In this document: piece by piece, positions 1-8,512 of the stretch
Position numbering within the stretch: position 1 is the first letter of the stretch
Layout of the letters: each line of letters begins with the position of its first letter
Source of the DNA: UBA12018 sp051656605
Lineage (GTDB): Bacteria > Bacteroidota > Bacteroidia > Bacteroidales > CAMTPD01
Assembly (NCBI GenBank): GCA_051656605.1
Contig: JBOGCF010000049.1
Span: 124,001 to 188,000 of the forward strand
DNA: 64,000 nt
Direction: 5' to 3'
Position numbers and translations under genes: made by a program
Notes under the pieces: model-generated
Seen by the model: the letters and a program-made list of their open reading frames with translations, nothing else
Told to the model about the DNA's origin: nothing
Database searches by the model: none

Positions 1-122
1 CATGGTTGCTTTGTAGTGCCGGTGATATCGTTTGGATTATTGGCGAACGCTCTGATAATAGAGTAAGAGTGACCGATAGTACAAAAAAGATTTTAAAAGT
101 GAAGTTTTTTTTGACTAATTAG
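1..122 (+). CDS. tilS: C-terminal end of probable tRNA(Ile)-lysidine synthetase (partial)
   Basis: Only the last 39 codons are in the window; the reading frame starts at base 3 and stops with TAG at 120-122. The translated tail contains GDIVWIIGERSDNRVRVTDS followed by a basic end. This resembles the C-terminal domain of TilS, where a 'VVW-VG-R-DDRFKVT' type segment is usual. From memory, tilS lies directly upstream of rho in related Bacteroidales, which agrees with the context. The catalytic N-terminal domain is outside the window, so the call rests on a short segment plus synteny and could be wrong. Confidence 0.5.
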   Translation, partial: WLLCSAGDIVWIIGERSDNRVRVTDSTKKILKVKFFLTN

Positions 123-153
123 TTGGTAGGAAGCGGATAGTTTCTTATGTTTG
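123..153 (+). promoter_or_regulatory. Predicted promoter of rho
   Basis: TTG at 123-125 and TATGTTTG at 146-153 are separated by 20 bp, matching the Bacteroidetes -33/-7 consensus (TTG, 19-21 bp, TAnnTTTG). Transcription would start near 159. The TTG directly follows the stop codon of the upstream gene. The ATG at 147 lies inside the -7 element, so it cannot be the rho start on this transcript. Confidence 0.7.
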
Positions 154-255
154 CGCAGATAAATTATTTCTCCGCAGATGGTTCGGCAATTCTCGCCGAA
201 ATTATATCCGGTTTTTATTTAGATTATATAAATTCAGAAGAACATTATACATACG

Positions 256-272
256 CCTTTCCTTTAGAAAGG
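256..272 (+). promoter_or_regulatory. Small hairpin in the rho leader
   Basis: CCTTTC (256-261) and GAAAGG (267-272) pair around a 5-nt loop, about 36 nt before the rho start, within a predicted leader of about 150 nt. It has no T-tract so it is not a simple terminator. It could take part in autoregulation, as the rho leader does in other bacteria, but this is inference. Confidence 0.35.
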
Positions 273-308
273 AAGTGCTGTATGTGTTATTATATTTCAG
301 CACAAAAC

Positions 309-2312
309 ATGCAAAGATACAACATCCTAGAACTTAATGAAAAACTCCTTACCGAGCTAAAGTCAATAGCGAAGGAATTGGGAATCAAAAAATATGATTC
401 ACTGAAAAAGGAGGAACTTGTTTATAAAATTCTTGACGAGCAAGCTGTAAATCTTGCCGAAAAACAAGTTGAGAAAGAAACTGCTAAACCAGAAAAAGCA
501 GAGAAACCAACTCGTGGAAGACCTAAAAAACAAACTACAACAGTGAAAGCTGAAGAAGCAGACTCTGAGAAGGTAGCAGAAGCACAACCTGTAGCACCGG
601 AAAAGAAGAAACGTTCGAAAGCTGAAAAAGAAACTGAAGTAGCAAAGGAGGAACCACAACAAGAAGAGAAAGCTCCGGTAGAAAAACCAACTTCACAACC
701 TAAAGTTATTAAGAAAGTACAACCGGCAGCACAGCCAGAAGCTGAGCAAGCGCCAATAGAGGCAACACCAGCCGCAGAAGCATCACCGGTAACAGAAGCA
801 AAAGAAGCAACACCTTCGCCCGAAGCAGCAGAAAAGGCTGAATCAGAACCAAAAGCAGTAGTGCAAGAAGAAGGCAAGCGATTAGTTTTCAGACACGGTG
901 GCGCAAAAACAAGCTCAGTACTTGATCAAGTACTTCCTTTTACATCTTCAAATCGTGGCGGCAATCAAGGCAAGTCTGGCCAAGGTTTTCACAATCAGAA
1001 CAGACAGCAATTCGGTCAGCGCAACAACAACAATCAGAACAGCAATAGCAACAATCAGAACAACGCGAACAATCAGCCACAACCTGTTCAGCAAGCGCAA
1101 CCTCAAAATCAACAACGCGAACAATCCTATTCACACCAACAACCGGTGCAAGAAAAACAAGCTCCGGAAAAACCATTCGAATTCGAAGGCATTCTTACAG
1201 GAATGGGTGTATTAGAGATCATGCAAGACGGATACGGATTCCTTCGTTCTTCAGACTACAACTACCTTACCTCTCCGGACGACATCTACGTATCACAATC
1301 ACAAATCAAGCTATTCGGTTTGAAAACAGGTGATACCGTTGAAGGACCAATTCGTCCTCCGAAAGAAGGCGAAAAGTACTTCCCGCTGGTAAAAGTAGAC
1401 CGTATCAATGGTCGCACGCCTGAAGAAGTAAGAGACAGAATTCCTTTCGACCACCTTACTCCATTGTTCCCGGACGAACGTTTCAACCTTTCGGGCAGAC
1501 GTACCAACAAAGTATACGATAACCTAGCCGTACGTGTAGTAGATCTATTCTCTCCAATCGGTAAAGGACAACGTGGTCTTATCGTAGCACCTCCAAAGAC
1601 TGGTAAAACAGTATTATTGAAAGATATCGCAAACGCTATTTCGGCAAACCATCCTGAAGTGTACATGATCGTTCTTTTGATCGATGAACGTCCGGAAGAG
1701 GTTACAGACATGGCGCGCAGTGTAGACGCAGAAGTAATCGCTTCTACATTTGATGAGCCGGCAGAACGCCACGTAAAAGTAGCGGATATCGTACTGAACA
1801 AAGCAAAACGCATGGTAGAGTGCGGTCACGATGTAGTAATTCTTCTTGACTCAATCACACGTTTGGCTCGTGCATACAATACCGTTCAGCCTGCATCAGG
1901 TAAAGTGCTTTCGGGTGGTGTAGACGCAAACGCACTACAAAAACCAAAACGTTTCTTCGGTGCTGCACGTAACATCGAAAACGGAGGTAGCCTTACAATC
2001 CTTGCGACTGCATTGATCGAAACCGGTTCGAAAATGGACGAAGTTATCTTTGAAGAGTTCAAAGGAACAGGTAACATGGAGCTTCAATTGGATAGAAAAC
2101 TTGCCAACAAACGTATCTATCCTGCGGTCGACATCACTGCATCTAGTACACGTCGCGACGACTTACTTCAAGATCCGTCTACACTAAACCGCATGTGGGT
2201 ATTGCGTAAGTATCTATCAGATATGAACTCAATCGAAGCAATGGAATTTGTAAAGAATCACATGCAGAAAACGCTAGACAACGCAGAGTTTCTTGCATCG
2301 ATGAACGGATAA
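309..2312 (+). CDS. rho: Transcription termination factor Rho with long disordered insertion
   Basis: Hexameric RNA-dependent ATPase/helicase that ends transcription. The start at 309 (MQRYNILEL) is chosen because the Rho N-terminal helical domain begins there, and because the longer frame from 147 begins inside the promoter. The product is 667 aa. Order: Rho_N domain (about residues 1-45); a low-complexity Lys/Glu/Ala/Pro segment; a Q/N-rich segment (about 215-285); the cold-shock-like RNA-binding domain starting near FEGILTGMGVLEI; then the RecA-like ATPase with Walker A APPKTGKT, Walker B VVILLDSITRLAR and the R-loop GKGTGNM-type segment. E. coli Rho is about 420 aa, so roughly 240 residues are insertion. 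In Bacteroides thetaiotaomicron the equivalent region is reported to drive phase separation of Rho. Two hairpins follow the gene. Confidence 0.96.
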   Translation: MQRYNILELNEKLLTELKSIAKELGIKKYDSLKKEELVYKILDEQAVNLAEKQVEKETAKPEKAEKPTRGRPKKQTTTVKAEEADSEKVAEAQPVAPEKKKRSKAEKETEVAKEEPQQEEKAPVEKPTSQPKVIKKVQPAAQPEAEQAPIEATPAAEASPVTEAKEATPSPEAAEKAESEPKAVVQEEGKRLVFRHGGAKTSSVLDQVLPFTSSNRGGNQGKSGQGFHNQNRQQFGQRNNNNQNSNSNNQNNANNQPQPVQQAQPQNQQREQSYSHQQPVQEKQAPEKPFEFEGILTGMGVLEIMQDGYGFLRSSDYNYLTSPDDIYVSQSQIKLFGLKTGDTVEGPIRPPKEGEKYFPLVKVDRINGRTPEEVRDRIPFDHLTPLFPDERFNLSGRRTNKVYDNLAVRVVDLFSPIGKGQRGLIVAPPKTGKTVLLKDIANAISANHPEVYMIVLLIDERPEEVTDMARSVDAEVIASTFDEPAERHVKVADIVLNKAKRMVECGHDVVILLDSITRLARAYNTVQPASGKVLSGGVDANALQKPKRFFGAARNIENGGSLTILATALIETGSKMDEVIFEEFKGTGNMELQLDRKLANKRIYPAVDITASSTRRDDLLQDPSTLNRMWVLRKYLSDMNSIEAMEFVKNHMQKTLDNAEFLASMNG

Positions 2313-2331
2313 TTTCCACTCGTACATATCC

Positions 2332-2446
2332 AATCGGCAAAAGGGCTGCTGCATAATCACCCTTTTCCGATTTACAACATACAAAAAGGATTCGCTCTTA
2401 TACGCTTCAAGCAAGAAGGTATATGGAGCGAATCCTTTTTATTTTT
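2332..2446. terminator. Two hairpins between convergent rho and the membrane-protein operon
   Basis: The first pairs AATCGG-AAAAGGG (2332-2345) with CCCTTTT-CCGATT (2360-2372). The second pairs AAAAAGGATTCGCTC (2383-2397) with GAGCGAATCCTTTTT (2426-2440) and is followed by TATTTTTCC, so it is a good terminator for rho. A run of T on the other strand makes it usable for the convergent minus-strand gene too. Confidence 0.75.
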
Positions 2447-2504
2447 CCGTTGCGCAAACTCTAAGCGAGCAAAGAGGGCAACAGATGTATAATATCAAAG
2501 CTCG

Positions 2505-3707
2505 TTAGATATTGGAAGTTTGCGTTTCTTCCTTGCCAAATTTCATCCAGGTTGCCTTCTTCCACACATACTCTAGCGGGCCTTGTTTGTATCGGGCCAG
2601 CCACCATTTACAACATTGCAATTGGGCGACAAACAAAACCACACCCGTAAGAAAGCTGAGCGTAATTCCCAAGTGCTGATACATTGCAAAGCCGTAACCG
2701 TAATAAATCACCGAGCCCACGATCGACTGCGTAATGTAGTTGGTCAAGCTCATTTTCCCGTAAGGAACAAACACTTCCAAGGCATTGCGCGTCTTTGCGT
2801 ACGAGAATGCAAGCATAAAGAGCGATACAAGGATTACCATCGAAGCAAAGTTGCGCCACGAAAGCGCAATTACATTCAGCGCTTTTAGTTGTGCAGCCCC
2901 TTCGGCAAACAGTGCCGTATTGTCTTTTAGCCAGTAGAGCGGATACACTACAATGGCAGCTACGATCAGCGCTTTTACCCAAAAGCGGCGGCTCTCTTCG
3001 TTGATCTTAAATAGCGACTTCCTGCCGATGAGCAGACCCAGCATAAACAAAGCCGACGTCTGAAAGAAGCGACCGTTTTCCCATCCCCACGTAATACTCG
3101 CCATCTGTCCGTCGTAGAAGTTTGCCTTCACCGTCTCGATAAACGAATCGCCATACAAGGCAGGATATACCTGTCCGAAGTAATACGACGCGCGCGAAGT
3201 AGCACCGGGCCAGTCGGGATGTTGCATGGCATAGATCACTTTGCCCCATTCCACGGGCTGAAGCATAAACACGATAGCAAGCGCCAGTAGTTGCTTGTTG
3301 CTCCATTTGCACACAGGAATCAGCGAGAACCCGACAATGGCGTACAATACCAGCACGTCGCCCGGAAAGAAAACCGCATTGAGGAAGCCAAAGCCAAGCA
3401 GCAATATCAATCGCCAGGCAAAGCGACCTCTGAAATCGTTTCCTCTATCTTCCTGTCCCTTGTTTTGAATGTAGAAACTAAATCCGAAGAGCAATGCAAA
3501 GATCGCGTAAGCCTTTCCGGCAAATAAGAAAAACAACGTATCCCAAACGCCCGAGTTGATACGGGTAAGCCACGTAGGGTCGTTCTCGGGAAACACATAA
3601 AAGTTGAAGTGTTCGATGTTGTGTAAAAACATAATTGCCATAACGGCAAAGCCGCGCAGTGCATCGACCGATTCGATTCTGCGCGGAGCATTTTCAGTTT
3701 GATTCAT
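2505..3707 (-). CDS. DUF418 family multi-pass membrane protein
   Basis: A 400-aa inner-membrane protein with about ten hydrophobic segments. The N-terminus has the RIESVDALRGFAVMAIMF motif typical of the acyltransferase-like/heparan-glucosaminide acetyltransferase superfamily, and the C-terminal half (from about residue 230) matches the DUF418 (YeiB-type) arrangement. The family's reaction is not established; transfer of an acyl group to a surface or secreted substrate is a common guess. It starts 18 bp after the end of the upstream phosphoesterase gene on the same strand, so the two are probably cotranscribed. There is no obvious promoter in the 18-bp gap. Confidence 0.85.
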   Translation of the reverse strand: MNQTENAPRRIESVDALRGFAVMAIMFLHNIEHFNFYVFPENDPTWLTRINSGVWDTLFFLFAGKAYAIFALLFGFSFYIQNKGQEDRGNDFRGRFAWRLILLLGFGFLNAVFFPGDVLVLYAIVGFSLIPVCKWSNKQLLALAIVFMLQPVEWGKVIYAMQHPDWPGATSRASYYFGQVYPALYGDSFIETVKANFYDGQMASITWGWENGRFFQTSALFMLGLLIGRKSLFKINEESRRFWVKALIVAAIVVYPLYWLKDNTALFAEGAAQLKALNVIALSWRNFASMVILVSLFMLAFSYAKTRNALEVFVPYGKMSLTNYITQSIVGSVIYYGYGFAMYQHLGITLSFLTGVVLFVAQLQCCKWWLARYKQGPLEYVWKKATWMKFGKEETQTSNI

Positions 3708-3725
3708 GGTATAGTTTTCGGTTGA

Positions 3726-5585
3726 TTATAATAACGTCTCCTTTAGTACATCGCCATTTGCGTTGAGTACCTTTAGCGAAAGCTTGTTGTCTTTGTATTG
3801 AAGAATCATAACCGTAGCCGACTCTACGGTATTACCTCCGCCTATTACGACAGGAAATCCATTTTGATCGGCCCCCTTTTCAGCATACTGAAAGCGATGC
3901 GTATGTGCGTTTACCGCCAAGTCGAAAGGAGCTTTTGCCAATACCGGCTGCCAAAGATCGCGGCAAGGATTATACTTGTCGGTCTCTACATAGATCGGAA
4001 TATGGTGCATCAATACACGTTTCTTAGCCTTCTTGAAAGCCTTCGTTCCCATTTCTGCTTTCAGAAATTCGAGTTGTTCCTTTCGCAGCGCGTCAAAGTT
4101 GTTGAGGTTGTAATACACCCAGTGGTCGTCTGGTTTGTCTTCGCCGCAGTCGAGCAACACGATGCGCACGTCGCCCCAACTGAAAGCACCGTAGGTTTTG
4201 CCGTCGGTATAGTCAAACAACTTCGGCAGATCCATCGAGTAGGCATTGCGAATCTCGTGATTTCCGCGCGTATAGTATACAGGCGTTTTATCCGCACCCA
4301 CACGACTGTTGATGTAAGACATCGTTGCCACGGCCTGGTCTTCGTTGGCCGGATCATCGATACAGTCGCCATTAAACATCACCAAGTCATAGTCGATATC
4401 CTTTACTTGCTTGTAAAGCGCATCAAATACCTGCGTACGTTGGTGCAGGTCGTTAAACACAATCGCGGTGAAGCCTTCGCCCGCGGCCGGAGGTGTAGTA
4501 AACGACTTCACTTCGGTCTCGGCTGTTTCGCCAAACTCCTTGTGATAGGCACTGTATACTGTAATCTCTTTCGAGCACACCTTATAATAATAAGTAGTAT
4601 TCGGTTGCAGGTTTTCGAGACGGATCTTATGGATTGTATTGTTCGAGATCACTTGTCCGTTTACAATCGTTTCCGCCTTTGCGAGTTGAGAAGGGTTGGT
4701 ACCGTACTCTACCCAACTGTGTGTAGGCACATTGGTAAGCCACGTTACCGAGATACCGTTGTCGGTTGGGTTTTGCAAGTAAGGTTGCGTGCGGAAAATA
4801 CATTGCTTATCACTCTTCAACTTCACGTCGGCAAAGAGCGGACGGTGATCCGATTCTACCGGCGCATTTACCACACCATTGCGCAAAACGCTGCAATCGG
4901 TCGTGCTCTTCAAGGCAAGGATATAGTCGATGCAATCTTTCGGTTTATCGGCAGGATAAGTTGCTTGCTTCGTATTGCTCAAGACACTGAAAGAGTCTGC
5001 AAACTTCTTCATCGTCTCCGAGTCGGGTTCGGCATTTAAGTCGCCTGCCAGAAACACCGGCTTGTTATACTGCTTTAGCGCTTCGGTAATGAGAGGAACC
5101 GAAAGCAACTGATCTTCGGGCGTAAGCGAAAGGTGCGTGCAACAAAACACGTAGTCGGGAAATTCCGTAATCAAAGCAACGCGCGCCTCTTCACGTCCCG
5201 GTAGCGCAATGTAGCGCGTAGCAACAGGTTTCTGTTTCGACATGATACCGATGCCATACTTTCCGCCGTCGTAACTGATTGCCGGCGCGTAGGTATAATG
5301 ATACAGCGCACGGTTGGCCAGTTCTTTCAATACATAGAGGTTTCCGCTACGTCCCGTCACGCTGTCGAGTTCCTGTATGGCAACTACGTCGGCCATGCTG
5401 TTGGCAATCACATTTGCCGTGCGGTCAAAATCTTTTTTATCGTCGATTCCGATTCCGTTGCGCACGTTGTACGATACGATACGCAGGTCTTTTGTTTGAG
5501 GACATTCCTGTGCCAGGGTTGTGTTTCCGAAAGGAAGCATGGATGCCAATAGCATAGTCCACGCAAAATTCTTTTTCATTTTCAA
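3726..5585 (-). CDS. Secreted two-domain phosphoesterase (EEP domain + purple-acid-phosphatase-like domain)
   Basis: A 619-aa protein with signal peptide (MKMKKNFAWTMLLASML...TTLAQ). Residues about 30-262 form an endonuclease/exonuclease/phosphatase domain: SYNVRNG at the start, QELDS for the metal-binding Glu, GDLNAEPDS and ESDHRPLFADV at the end. Residues about 270-365 look like the fibronectin-type N-domain of purple acid phosphatases. Residues about 370-600 are a calcineurin-like metallophosphoesterase with FNDLH, NGDCIDD, RGNHE, MHHIP and NAHTHR metal-binding motifs. Both catalytic sites appear intact. It is probably periplasmic or exported and cleaves phosphodiesters and then phosphomonoesters of some extracellular substrate; the substrate cannot be told. 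First gene of a two-gene unit with the DUF418 gene. Confidence 0.9.
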   Translation of the reverse strand: MKMKKNFAWTMLLASMLPFGNTTLAQECPQTKDLRIVSYNVRNGIGIDDKKDFDRTANVIANSMADVVAIQELDSVTGRSGNLYVLKELANRALYHYTYAPAISYDGGKYGIGIMSKQKPVATRYIALPGREEARVALITEFPDYVFCCTHLSLTPEDQLLSVPLITEALKQYNKPVFLAGDLNAEPDSETMKKFADSFSVLSNTKQATYPADKPKDCIDYILALKSTTDCSVLRNGVVNAPVESDHRPLFADVKLKSDKQCIFRTQPYLQNPTDNGISVTWLTNVPTHSWVEYGTNPSQLAKAETIVNGQVISNNTIHKIRLENLQPNTTYYYKVCSKEITVYSAYHKEFGETAETEVKSFTTPPAAGEGFTAIVFNDLHQRTQVFDALYKQVKDIDYDLVMFNGDCIDDPANEDQAVATMSYINSRVGADKTPVYYTRGNHEIRNAYSMDLPKLFDYTDGKTYGAFSWGDVRIVLLDCGEDKPDDHWVYYNLNNFDALRKEQLEFLKAEMGTKAFKKAKKRVLMHHIPIYVETDKYNPCRDLWQPVLAKAPFDLAVNAHTHRFQYAEKGADQNGFPVVIGGGNTVESATVMILQYKDNKLSLKVLNANGDVLKETLL

Positions 5586-5759
5586 TGATGTTCTAGTTAG
5601 CTAAATTTGATAGATACGGCAAGTTACATACGAATTGATTACCATGCAAGATTTTAATATACCTAAATATTGGCATTCGTAAATGAAAATTCATAACATG
5701 TAGGTATTTATGCACGTTTCCTTTTCTCGTTACTTTGCGGTATAATTAAACAAAGAGCT

Positions 5760-6356
5760 ATGAAACAATTCGTAAACCAATCCCTAATGGGATGCCTGCT
5801 GCTGTCGTCGGTGATGGCTTTCTCTTCTTGCAATACTAATGGATCGAAAGAGCAAACTCCGCAAACAGAGGTTGCCGCGATAACGGTACTTCAAGTAGAC
5901 GACGTATTGGGAAAAGCTTCGAACATACTAGGAGAGGAGATCGAAGTAGAGGGTGTTTGTACCCACATTTGTAAGCATGGCGGTCGCAAGATATTTCTAA
6001 TGGGAAGCGACGACACGCGTACCATTCGCATCGAAGCAGGAAAAGAGATCGGAAAGTTTGGCCCCGAGACGCTAAACAACATCGTTCGCGTAAAAGGGAC
6101 TTTAGTAGAAGAGCGAATCGACGAGGCATATTTGCAACGTTGGGAAGCGCAAGTTGCCAATCAGGCAGAGGAGAAACACGGCACAAGCGAAGCCGGATGT
6201 TCGTCGGAGCAAAAAGCGCGCAACGAACAAGTGGGCACGACCGTAAACGATCGTATTGCCGCATTCCGCAAACGCATTGCAGAGCGTAAAGAAAAAGAAG
6301 GAAAGGAATACCTTTCTTTTTATCACATAAACGGAACTTCATACCAAGTAGATTAA
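5760..6356 (+). CDS. Lipoprotein with OB-fold-like domain, function unknown
   Basis: A 198-aa protein. The signal peptide ends in a lipobox-like MAFSSC (Cys about residue 24), so it is probably membrane-anchored. Residues about 45-120 (VDDVLGKASNILGEEIEVEG...GTLVEERI) look like a five-strand OB-fold similar to tRNA_anti-like domains, containing a CTHICKHGG segment with two Cys and two His that could bind a metal. The last 70 residues are charged and predicted helical. A weak -7 like sequence (TTACTTTG) lies at 5730-5737. It is a single gene followed by a strong terminator. I recognise the fold type only. Confidence 0.7.
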   Translation: MKQFVNQSLMGCLLLSSVMAFSSCNTNGSKEQTPQTEVAAITVLQVDDVLGKASNILGEEIEVEGVCTHICKHGGRKIFLMGSDDTRTIRIEAGKEIGKFGPETLNNIVRVKGTLVEERIDEAYLQRWEAQVANQAEEKHGTSEAGCSSEQKARNEQVGTTVNDRIAAFRKRIAERKEKEGKEYLSFYHINGTSYQVD

Positions 6357-6404
6357 TTGACACGATTACGATCTATTAGTTGGGCTTAGATTTGTGTTAA
6401 AGAA

Positions 6405-6450
6405 GAAGGCTGTTTCCCGAAAACAAACGGGAGGCAGCCTTTCTTGTTTT
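6405..6450 (+). terminator. Intrinsic terminator after the OB-fold lipoprotein gene
   Basis: AAGGCTG..CCCG and CGGG..CAGCCTT pair around AAAACAAA, followed by TCTTGTTTTT. Confidence 0.8.
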
Positions 6451-7200
6451 TGGTCGGGAGCCTTATTGTATATAGCGAGAAAACAGCGATGAGGCATTCT
6501 TCTGATAAAGATTCGGCACTTTTATGCCGATTACGCAAAATCCCGATAAAAGAAAATCTACCACATTGTCGTGAAAATGAAACGATCAGTAACGCGCTGC
6601 CTAATTCGTTACTGAAGACATTTGCGCCAGCCGGCAAAATGATCGTAATCAGGTTGAGGTGGTATCAATGTGTATCGGCCCAACTCCCGCAGAGTGGTTT
6701 CCATACATACCCGGCAGTGGGATGGGGCAGAGGAAGCAAGCTCGTAGAAACAACGACGCAGCATCTTCTCGAAATCGCAAAAAGTTTTCGTGGAGAGTGT
6801 CTTGCGTTATAGTGAAGAGTGAAAAAAGTCTTCGTTATAAAGTGAAACACTCTTCACGGTGAGTGAAAAAAGTCTTCACGAAAACAGAAAATGATCTCTT
6901 CGAAAACCTAAAAAGGTCTTTGAAAGAACCAAAAGAGGTTCTTTTGAGAAGTAAACGAGCTTTTTTTACGAACCAAACGAGGTTTTTGCACCAATCATGC
7001 ATAGTTTTGAGGTAAAATCAGCATCCGAGATACCTAAAAACGGCTTTTTCTGAAGTGCAAAAAACAAGCAATTTCTGCAATCTAGCGCAAAAAACACCGC
7101 TAAATACCCTAAAATATCCCCGTTTGTAGCTTTTTCTGTCGTTGCAGCAAGGCACCAAAGCTCTCCCTCAAACAAGACTTATTGTAAACGCCTTTCAAAA
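6451..7200. other. Long intergenic region without a convincing gene
   Basis: About 750 bp between two terminators. Open frames here are short and unlike any family I know; the segment 6560-6780 could be eroded coding sequence but nothing recognisable survives. The right half holds the repeat array listed separately (6784-6993). Confidence 0.5.
6784..6993. repeat. Degenerate array of short dyad words with about 22-bp period
   Basis: Dyad units centred near 6878 (GTCTTCACGAAAAC), 6901 (CTCTTCGAAAACC), 6922 (GGTCTTTGAAAGAACC) and 6944 (TTCTTTTGAGAA) are spaced 21-23 bp. The words GAGGTT, GAGCTT and GAGGTT begin at 6935, 6957 and 6979, exactly 22 bp apart. Further left there is a 17-bp direct repeat GAGTGAAAAAAGTCTTC at 6817-6833 and 6861-6877, and an inverted pair GTGAAGAGTG (6812-6821) / CACTCTTCAC (6848-6857). 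Confidence 0.65.
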
Positions 7201-7249
7201 ACGAAAGCTCTTTCCTGCATCTATCGGCGATGCGGGAAAGAGCTTTCGT
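7201..7249 (-). terminator. Terminator at the end of the DUF4857 gene
   Basis: ACGAAAGCTCTTTCCTGCATC (7201-7221) pairs with 7229-7249 with a single G-T position; on the minus strand the stem is followed by TTTTTG. Confidence 0.85.
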
Positions 7250-7271
7250 TATAATGTGTCGAGAGGTTGCT

Positions 7272-8495
7272 TTATGCTTGCTCGGGCTTCGTCTTAAAGG
7301 CATATAGGGCGATAAAACCAAAGATGCCGGTAACGAGGATAAACAACAGTGCCGGGATCAATTCGCGACGCTTGTTGCCTCGGTGGATGTAGGCGTAAGC
7401 TGCGGCAAACAATAAGTTGGCCAGTAGTGCGTAGTAAGAGATGTACTCGATACGTGGTGCCGCCCATTTGTCAATGCCCGAAGTCATCGAGATTTGGAAC
7501 GGGAAAATAAATCGAACTACCTGATCTACGGTCGAGTCCTCTACATCGAATGTAAATGAAGTAAGCAGTTGCTTCGAGTTGGCATCGAGAGCAAGGTATT
7601 CAACGCCGCTTTGGTTGCTTTTCTGAATCGTCCAACTCAGCATGTCGCCAATGATGGAAAGTCCCTCTTGTGTTGGGTCAAACTTGAACGGAAGCTTTAC
7701 CAATTCGTACGACGGTGCGGCTAGCACATAAAAATCGTTCTCAGCGGTACACATAAAGGCAAACGACTGCTTGTTGCGAAACTCTGTTACGTAAAGCTGT
7801 GTAGGTACGATGTTGTTGAGCGAAACCGGACGTACAAACGGGCGACCGCATACCATCTTCAAGTGGAATAGTTTGTCGTTGTTGTCGATCACAAAGTAAC
7901 CCTCGTCGTAATCTTTCTTAGTGGTTGGGTTTCCGAAGATACCCTTTGCCGGAAAACCGAAGTCTTTCTTGCGCAAAGCCTCGGTATACAATTCGCTTTT
8001 CTCGCTGTCGAGGCGATTAGTTTCGGCATTCACAAAGTAGATTTTGTCGGTAATGCGGAAATAATCTTCCGGCATCTTCAAGTCTACACGGCCCGAACGT
8101 GACTCGAGCAAAGGATATAGGTCTACGCCGGTTTTGTTTACGTCGGCCGGAGAATGTCTGAATACAAAGTTTTCACGCTGGATAGTGCCTGTGGTGATTG
8201 CTTTGCCTTTGACCGTAGCCGGCAGTCTGTTGTCGGCGATCAACTGGCGGTAGTAGAAAAACGGCAAGATGCTGTCGTATTGTTTCTGCGTGTAACGGTT
8301 GTCGCTGCGGTCTTTGTATACCATGTTGCCGTTTTCAAAGTCGGTATACGCAAAGTCGTCTACCACGGAGCTATACATGGCAAACGGGTATTTCTGCGGT
8401 TTGTCAAAGAGGTAACCGCAAAGCCATGGCATGAACCATGAAAGGAGTAGTGTTGCTACTATTATTAATGTGTAGTGAATGTATTTTGTGTTCAT
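7272..8495 (-). CDS. DUF4857 family membrane-anchored protein
   Basis: A 407-aa protein with one N-terminal membrane segment (IHYTLIIVATLLLSWFMPWL) and two C-terminal ones (about 345-365 and 380-400, ISYYALLANLLFAAAYAYI and LIPALLFILVTGIFGFIAL). The roughly 310-residue loop between them is probably periplasmic and resembles a beta-propeller-like or substrate-sensing region without catalytic motifs. I recognise the DUF4857 family, which in Bacteroides sits next to an ABC ATPase and permease, as here. That suggests a third, substrate-handling component of the transporter. Here it is separated from the permease gene by 694 bp of unusual non-coding DNA. Confidence 0.75.
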   Translation of the reverse strand: MNTKYIHYTLIIVATLLLSWFMPWLCGYLFDKPQKYPFAMYSSVVDDFAYTDFENGNMVYKDRSDNRYTQKQYDSILPFFYYRQLIADNRLPATVKGKAITTGTIQRENFVFRHSPADVNKTGVDLYPLLESRSGRVDLKMPEDYFRITDKIYFVNAETNRLDSEKSELYTEALRKKDFGFPAKGIFGNPTTKKDYDEGYFVIDNNDKLFHLKMVCGRPFVRPVSLNNIVPTQLYVTEFRNKQSFAFMCTAENDFYVLAAPSYELVKLPFKFDPTQEGLSIIGDMLSWTIQKSNQSGVEYLALDANSKQLLTSFTFDVEDSTVDQVVRFIFPFQISMTSGIDKWAAPRIEYISYYALLANLLFAAAYAYIHRGNKRRELIPALLFILVTGIFGFIALYAFKTKPEQA

Positions 8496-8512
8496 AGGGG
8501 TTGGGTGTTGTC

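Noticed and set aside
147..308. N-terminal extension of Rho from 147
   Set aside because: The ATG at 147 overlaps the predicted -7 element and the extension has no resemblance to Rho; the Rho_N domain begins at 309.
3798..5039. 413-codon open frame on the plus strand
   Set aside because: It lies wholly antisense to the two-domain phosphoesterase, whose motifs are unmistakable; the antisense product resembles nothing and has a coding-shadow composition.
6560..6862. Short plus-strand frames that might be a gene remnant
   Set aside because: No family resemblance, no start signals and shifting frames; left as unexplained intergenic DNA.
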